Source: Nereocystis luetkeana
Lineage: Eukaryota; Sar; Phaeophyceae; Laminariales; Laminariaceae
Direction: 5' to 3'
Assembly (NCBI GenBank): GCA_031213475.1
Contig: JARUPZ010000007.1
Span: forward strand, 3,405,586 to 3,469,585
DNA length: 64,000 nt
Below are positions 59,469 through 64,000 of this stretch, one piece after another (position 1 is the first letter of the stretch; each line of letters starts with the position of its first letter). Both the position numbers and the translations under genes were made by a program. The notes under the pieces are model-generated. The model ran no database searches and was not told where the DNA came from. It saw nothing but the letters and a program-made list of their open reading frames with translations.

Positions 59469-60007
59469 CTGCAAAAAACAAGTAGACGGAACATTACGAG
59501 ACGAACAACGAACAACAGTGCAACAAAGCGACAAATAAAAACAACAACGCTCAACACTCACAACAGCACAATACAACGGCGATATCGTAAACACCACCAA
59601 CCACAACAAAAGCAACAACATCGCCAATGCCACCACCACCACCACCAACACCAACACCAACACCAACAAAGGCAACAGCCGAACGTAAGGGAGATGAGAG
59701 CAAACAAACGAAATACAAAAAAAGAGAGACGGAGACCGCTGCACATGTTGACGTTGTTCGGACACGGCCGAAGCAGCAAAAGGCAGACGGTGCAGGCTGA
59801 ATACGAAATACGCACAGCGCACGGCAGAGGGATAACCAATCGGTGTGCCCACGAAATAAGCCGGGGCGTTGAAACAACAACACAACAACAGAAGTATCCG
59901 TTGGTCCCGAGTTCAGAACCAGCGTCTAGTTACTCAGAAATATTTATTCCAAACGACGAAACCCAAAAACACAAAGTATACTGTTGATATAATCATAATA
60001 CCAGTAA

Positions 60008-60115
60008 TATCACGGGGACCATAGTTAATAGGACCTATGGTATACATAAAAAAACTATATATTTCACCATTTTTACTAACAATATTTGGTCCTACTAACT
60101 ATGCCCTACCGTAAT
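60008..60115. mobile_element. MITE family B
   Basis: ATCACGGGGACCATAGTTAA at left, TTTTTACTAACAATATTTGG internal, right arm CTATGCCCTACCGTAATAG. Confidence 0.85.
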
Positions 60116-60276
60116 AGAAGCAACACGTTTTTTTGTTCGGCCATTTCTCATTCATCTCTTCGAAGCATTTGAGCACCTCTTCCTATGTATGTACGCCAAA
60201 CTTTGAAGAAGAACAAAAAAAGAGAACCTCGACTTCTTAATTCAACATTTCTTCATAGAAGGCCGGAAGTACACTA

Positions 60277-60393
60277 TTGCGGGGGACCATAATAAATAGG
60301 ACCTACGGTATACTCAAAAAGCTATATTACTTACCTATTTTTACTATTAATAACAATATTTGGTTCTCTGTACTATGGTCCCCCGTAATACTA
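60277..60393. mobile_element. MITE family B with a TTAATA micro-insertion
   Basis: Ends TTGCGGGGGACCATAATAA and TATGGTCCCCCGTAATAC. TTTTTACTATTAATAACAAT has six extra bases (60347-60352) relative to the 60.0 kb copy. Confidence 0.85.
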
Positions 60394-60894
60394 CAAGACA
60401 GCATTACCAGGTACCTGGCAAAATTGCTTCGACAACACGGGTGACTAAAACCGAATAAAAACGAAATTGCGAAAAACACAAACCATGGTAGCAAGCGAAA
60501 CGGGGGTCACATCTCTCCAGCAGGAGGGAATATATACTATTGGTAATAGAGTCGTACTCAGAACCGAATACGGCAGACAAACATACAGTAGGATATGTGG
60601 ATTTTGGGGTTCATCGTGGCTTTTCACTACTAATAACTTTTTAGTTACTGTAGCTGCTATATATAGCGCCTTGTAATATCAATAGTGCGAGCGCGCGGTC
60701 GTCCGAGCATGGGCATGCTGCCTGTGCCCGGCTCGTAAAAGTCCCGTAGAAACTGGTACCACTATGACCATGAAATGTAGGGCACATTTCGACACTTCTG
60801 ATACCATCTAAACGTTCCAATTTTTTACGATCAAACTGACTGATGCTCAGTACGACTTCGGACACCAAAAACTCAAGACACGACGCACAAGATT

Positions 60895-61250
60895 ACCATC
60901 CACAGATCCTAACTCGCCGCTATTATACGATGTGCAGGATCTGGATCTGGATCTGAATCTGGATCGTACAAGATCCAACGCAGGAAACATGTTCCCAGAT
61001 CCTAATCTGCCGTTATGATACGACGTGCAGGATCTGGATCCGGATCGTACAAGATCTAACGCAGGAAAACACGTTCCCAGATCCTAACCCGCCGTTATGA
61101 TACGACGCGCAGGATCTGGCTCCGGGTCGCACAAGATCCAACGCCAGGAAATTATGTTCCCAGATCTTAACCCGCCGTTACGATACGATATGCAGGATCT
61201 GGATCTGGATCGTACAATATCCAACGCAGGAAATCTATTATAGAAAAAGC
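60895..61250. repeat. Satellite of four units of about 80 bp
   Basis: Each unit has CAGATCCTAACCCGCCGTTA, then TGATACGACGTGCAGGATCT, then ACAAGATCCAACGCAGGAAA. The complement resembles the 3' half of the interspersed GATC repeat (GTTTCCTGGGTTGGATCTGT), so the satellite was probably amplified from it. Confidence 0.85.
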
Positions 61251-61376
61251 AGGTTGTATATATATACCAGGGTATAATATGTATACATACATACATATAA
61301 AAGGGTTAAAAGACAAAAAGTATTTTCCGACGTTGGGGGGGACGGAAAATAAGAAGAGAACAAAAAAAGGCCTCAC

Positions 61377-61840
61377 CGGCGGAGCCGTCAAAAGTCGCCT
61401 ATTACGGGGGACCATAGTTAATAGGACCAAATATTGTTAGTAAAAATAGCGAAATATATAGGTTTTTGTATGGGCCGTAGGTTCTATTTAATATGGTCCC
61501 CCGTAATAGCGTCGGCGAGAAGCAGAGCGGCCCCCTTCACCCCGTCCCCGGGCCCCGGGTGTTCAATCTGGGCGTTCACGAAAACCTTCCCTCCCGCCCG
61601 GCAACAACACGAGCTGCAGATCAAACTTATCAGGAATCTATCCGTCCATCTTCCCTAACAACATCTACACACCATGGGAGGGGGGAGTCGATCACCCGTC
61701 TCTCCAGGTGTCGAAAAGCTTCGTTCGTACCTGGTATGCCCGAGCAAACCACGCGGTGGGTTTTCGGCCGATGCGGCAATAACAGTCGTCACGGTTGCAT
61801 CGCCACATTCTCTCCCCTCTCGAGAGCCGCAAGCACTGCT
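61377..61840 (-). pseudogene. Two exons of an unidentified gene, the second interrupted by a MITE
   Basis: The first exon (start uncertain, about 61840-61731, donor ACCAG/GTACGA) encodes TVIAASAENPPRGLLGH. The second starts at 61613 after GATCTGCAG, in matching phase, and encodes CCCRAGGKVFVNAQIEHPGP then GDGVKGAALLLADA. It is cut by MITE 61400-61508 and would continue RRLLTAPP to a CCG/GTGAGG donor at 61377. Removing the MITE and one TA gives a 130-nt exon ending in phase 0, the phase needed by the first PP2C exon found. The two exons might therefore be upstream PP2C exons, although they lack the expected MED motif. With the MITE in place the frame meets a stop. Confidence 0.4.
61400..61508. 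mobile_element. MITE family B with TA target duplication, inside an exon
   Basis: TA at 61400-61401 and 61507-61508. Arms are TTACGGGGGACCATAGTTAA and TTAATATGGTCCCCCGTAA. The cleanest copy in the window. Confidence 0.9.
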
Positions 61841-61850
61841 GTTACGGTGG

Positions 61851-62049
61851 ACCACGGTAATCAGGACCCATCACACACACAAAAAACCATATACTCCGGT
61901 ATTTTTACCGAGCATATTTGGTTCTGATTACTGCTATACCAGGTACCTGGTAGTAAACAGGACCAAATATTGTTAGTAAAAATAGCGAAATATGTAGGTT
62001 TCTGGGTGTACCGTAGGTCTTACCGGTATTTAATATGGTCCCCCGTAAT
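61851..62049. mobile_element. Two partial MITE family B copies
   Basis: About 61851-61935 is a diverged copy (TTACGGTGGACCACGGTAAT ... ATATTTGGTTCTGATTACTG). About 61957-62049 lacks the left arm, contains CCGGTA at 62023-62028 as extra bases, and ends ATGGTCCCCCGTAATAG. TACCAGGTACCTGGTA sits between them. Confidence 0.75.
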
Positions 62050-62166
62050 AGTAATCAGAACCAAATGTGCTGCGTAAACATAGGTGAGACATGTTTTTTT
62101 CGGGGTACATCGTGGGTTCTGATTCTTATTGCACAAGACCCCCCCCCGAAATTGCGGTTCGATTCT

Positions 62167-62217
62167 TTTGTTAGGACTGCAGCCTCATCATGGGGACAAA
62201 ATACTTGGAATTATAAT
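62167..62217. mobile_element. MITE family A, left-half fragment
   Basis: TTAGGACTGCAGCCTCATCA, then GGGGACAAAATACTTGGAAT. Confidence 0.6.
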
Positions 62218-62533
62218 CAGATTTAAGTACGTGTGCACTACCGTACTAAGTGGATCATGAACCTCGTGACTACGTACATACAGTAATGGGGTCGATTGCG
62301 TGACTTCGAGTCCCGCCGAAGGACTTTGTCTCACGCAAAACAGTGTTATAAATAACAGATACGGTAGCGCTCACTAACAGCAGCGTCGTGTGTACGCACG
62401 ATTCGGCGCGAGTCGACGAGGGGGGACAATGCTCGACTCTTATCTCGCGATAGACATGAAGGCAGGAGTGGGGGGGGTACACTAGAACGAAGTAAAAAAA
62501 ACTCGCTATGTGACCCCGGGTCAGACTTATTAA

Positions 62534-62641
62534 TATTACGGGGGGTCATAGTTAACAGGACCAAATATTGTTGGTAAAAATGGTTAAATATATAGGTTTT
62601 TATGTATACCACAGGTCCTGTTAACTATGGCCCCCCGTACT
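62534..62641. mobile_element. MITE family B
   Basis: TATTACGGGGGGTCATAGTT at left; CTATGGCCCCCCGTACTAG at right. Confidence 0.85.
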
Positions 62642-62935
62642 AGCAAAAGGGACGAAGCTGAAGAAAGTAGGGCCAAGACAATAATAAGACGGGATGGAAA
62701 ACAAAAATAGAGCAATACGTAGCACAAACAAAACAGGAGTGCACGTGCAAAAAACAGAAACCCGACATCGCACTACGAAATACCAGGTATATATTTACCC
62801 ATTCTCGGGACCCAGTCCGGGGTGATATACTAAAACCAAGTAAAAAATAACTCGCTTTTCGTAATTTCGTCCAGAAATCTCACCCGCAATGATTTGGTTT
62901 GTTTTTTTTCTTCTTCTTTTTTGGCATTTTTCTAC

Positions 62936-62983
62936 CTTTTGTCAGGAATATGGTGTCGTTTTGGTCTTTCTTGTCGTGCATCC
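62936..62983 (-). CDS. Candidate 48-nt exon
   Basis: Acceptor ATGTGTTTTCAG, 15 codons MHDKKDQNDTIFLTK and donor AAAAG/GTAGAA. Both splice signals are good, but it cannot be attached to a gene and could be chance. Confidence 0.25.
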
Positions 62984-63203
62984 CTGAAAACACATGGGTT
63001 GATGCTTTATGGAAGGTGTCCGTGCACAGCGGGTGGCATGTTTCACCCACGAGTAGGAGCTTAAAAATCAAAGAAGCACGACGTTAAACATGACGTCACC
63101 CGCCGACAACGTAACGCCAACCATGGTATCATATGAGTCCTCGTAGAACTAGAAGCATTTTTTTTTTGTTAAAGCCACTCCTCGCCAACATTATTCATTC
63201 ATC

Positions 63204-63294
63204 CCTTTAGGACTGCAGTCCCGTTCTGGGGACAAACCAGGCAAATCGTAAGTTGTTTGCCCCCAAAACGGGACTGCGGCACTAAATGGGTCAA
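63204..63294. mobile_element. MITE family A
   Basis: CCTTTAGGACTGCAGTCCCG at left, CCCCAAAACGGGACTGCGG then ACTAAATGGGTCAA at right. Confidence 0.85.
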
Positions 63295-63630
63295 GTGGTA
63301 GGCTGTCCACCAGGACAACCAATGTACCGGAAACAGCGAAGCAAGTAGGTACACCACAGCAGCAGCAGTAGTTTTTTTTTTCTTCTTTTGGTCGTAAAGC
63401 TCACCCGCGAAAGCGCCAAGAGATTTAGCTCTCTGCCCGAGAGGAGTTTTTTTTTCTCGTGTTTATTTGGCGCGGAGACGCGGTCCGGTGGACCCGTAGG
63501 TTTTCAACAACAACAAAAAATTACTTTACCGCTCACTGGTCGGCCCTGAGCCCTTCGACCAATTTTACGGTAGAAAGAACGGTTAAATGCGAAGAACACA
63601 CGCACACGGCGTGCGTAGCTGGGCGACGAT

Positions 63631-63751
63631 ACTATTACGGGGGACCATAGTAAATAGGACCAAATGTTGATATTAATAATAGTAGAAATAGGAAAATACA
63701 TAGGTTCAAGTGTTCACCGTAGGTCCTATTTGTTATGGTCCCCCGTAATAC
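63631..63751. mobile_element. MITE family B
   Basis: TATTACGGGGGACCATAGTA at left and TATGGTCCCCCGTAATA at right. The internal segment carries extra TATTAATAATAGTA relative to other copies. Confidence 0.85.
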
Positions 63752-64000
63752 ATACGTACCTGGTACAATATATTGCTAGTGCCGGTGACACGTCGGCATG
63801 CCGCATTTTGCGTACGTCTGGTTATTCTTCTTACCTGATGCGAACGATACGAGGTGCATACGAGCCGGTTCCAGCGAAAGGCGAAACATTTTGGTTTCGA
63901 AACTTCGCGCCATGGTTGTCAAGAGTTGGGGAAACAATTTTTGGCATGGTTGTTCTTCATGGCAACGTGAAAAAAACTGAGGACTGATCTTTATTTGAAA

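Noticed and set aside
62280..62330. B-box-like GACTTCGAGTCCCGCC suggesting a tRNA
   Set aside because: No A box or pairing acceptor stem around it.

Overview
This is nuclear DNA of a eukaryote with split genes. Coding is confined to short exons (about 50-500 bp, a few up to 1 kb) separated by 0.5-2.5 kb introns with GT(or GC)..AG ends and pyrimidine-rich acceptors. Coding exons are GC-rich at third positions. The rest is packed with small transposable elements, poly(C)/poly(G) tracts and micro/minisatellites. The gene density, intron size and repeat style fit a stramenopile, most likely a brown macroalga (Phaeophyceae); this is an inference, since no organelle or rRNA marker is present. There is no operon, Shine-Dalgarno or CRISPR signal.

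Layout. 1.2-4.7 kb: 3' exons of an unidentified minus-strand gene, with two more minus-strand exons at 8.3-9.4 kb that may belong to it. 10-16.9 kb: mostly repeats, with one lone minus-strand exon at 16.1 kb. 16.96-27.4 kb: a complete nine-exon minus-strand gene for a secreted Cys-containing repeat protein (487 aa). 28.99-33.91 kb: a complete six-exon minus-strand gene (529 aa). 34.4-35.0 kb: exons of another minus-strand gene. 35.77-40.87 kb: a complete six-exon minus-strand gene for a Ser/Ala-rich coiled-coil protein (624 aa). 41.4-47.9 kb: the only convincing plus-strand gene, an EamA/DMT-type membrane transporter with a one-base frameshift, followed by a 100-base assembly gap. 51.46-59.47 kb: a minus-strand PP2C-type Ser/Thr phosphatase with all its core motifs except the N-terminal one. 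59.2-63.8 kb: a cluster of MITEs, one of them sitting inside a coding exon. Reading frames of the long genes were checked by joining exons and confirming that intron phases agree and that the summed length is divisible by three.

Mobile elements. Two MITE families dominate: family A (about 95 bp, TTAA target sites, piggyBac-like ends) and family B (about 105 bp, TA target sites, Tc1/mariner-like). A degenerate non-LTR retrotransposon (LINE) and a short SINE-like repeat both end in the same GAGTAC-poly(C) tail. The most unusual signal is a large excess of TA-flanked micro-words (TACCAGGTA/TACCTGGTA and relatives). In family B copies these can be seen as small insertions at TA, as expected of DNA-transposon excision footprints.
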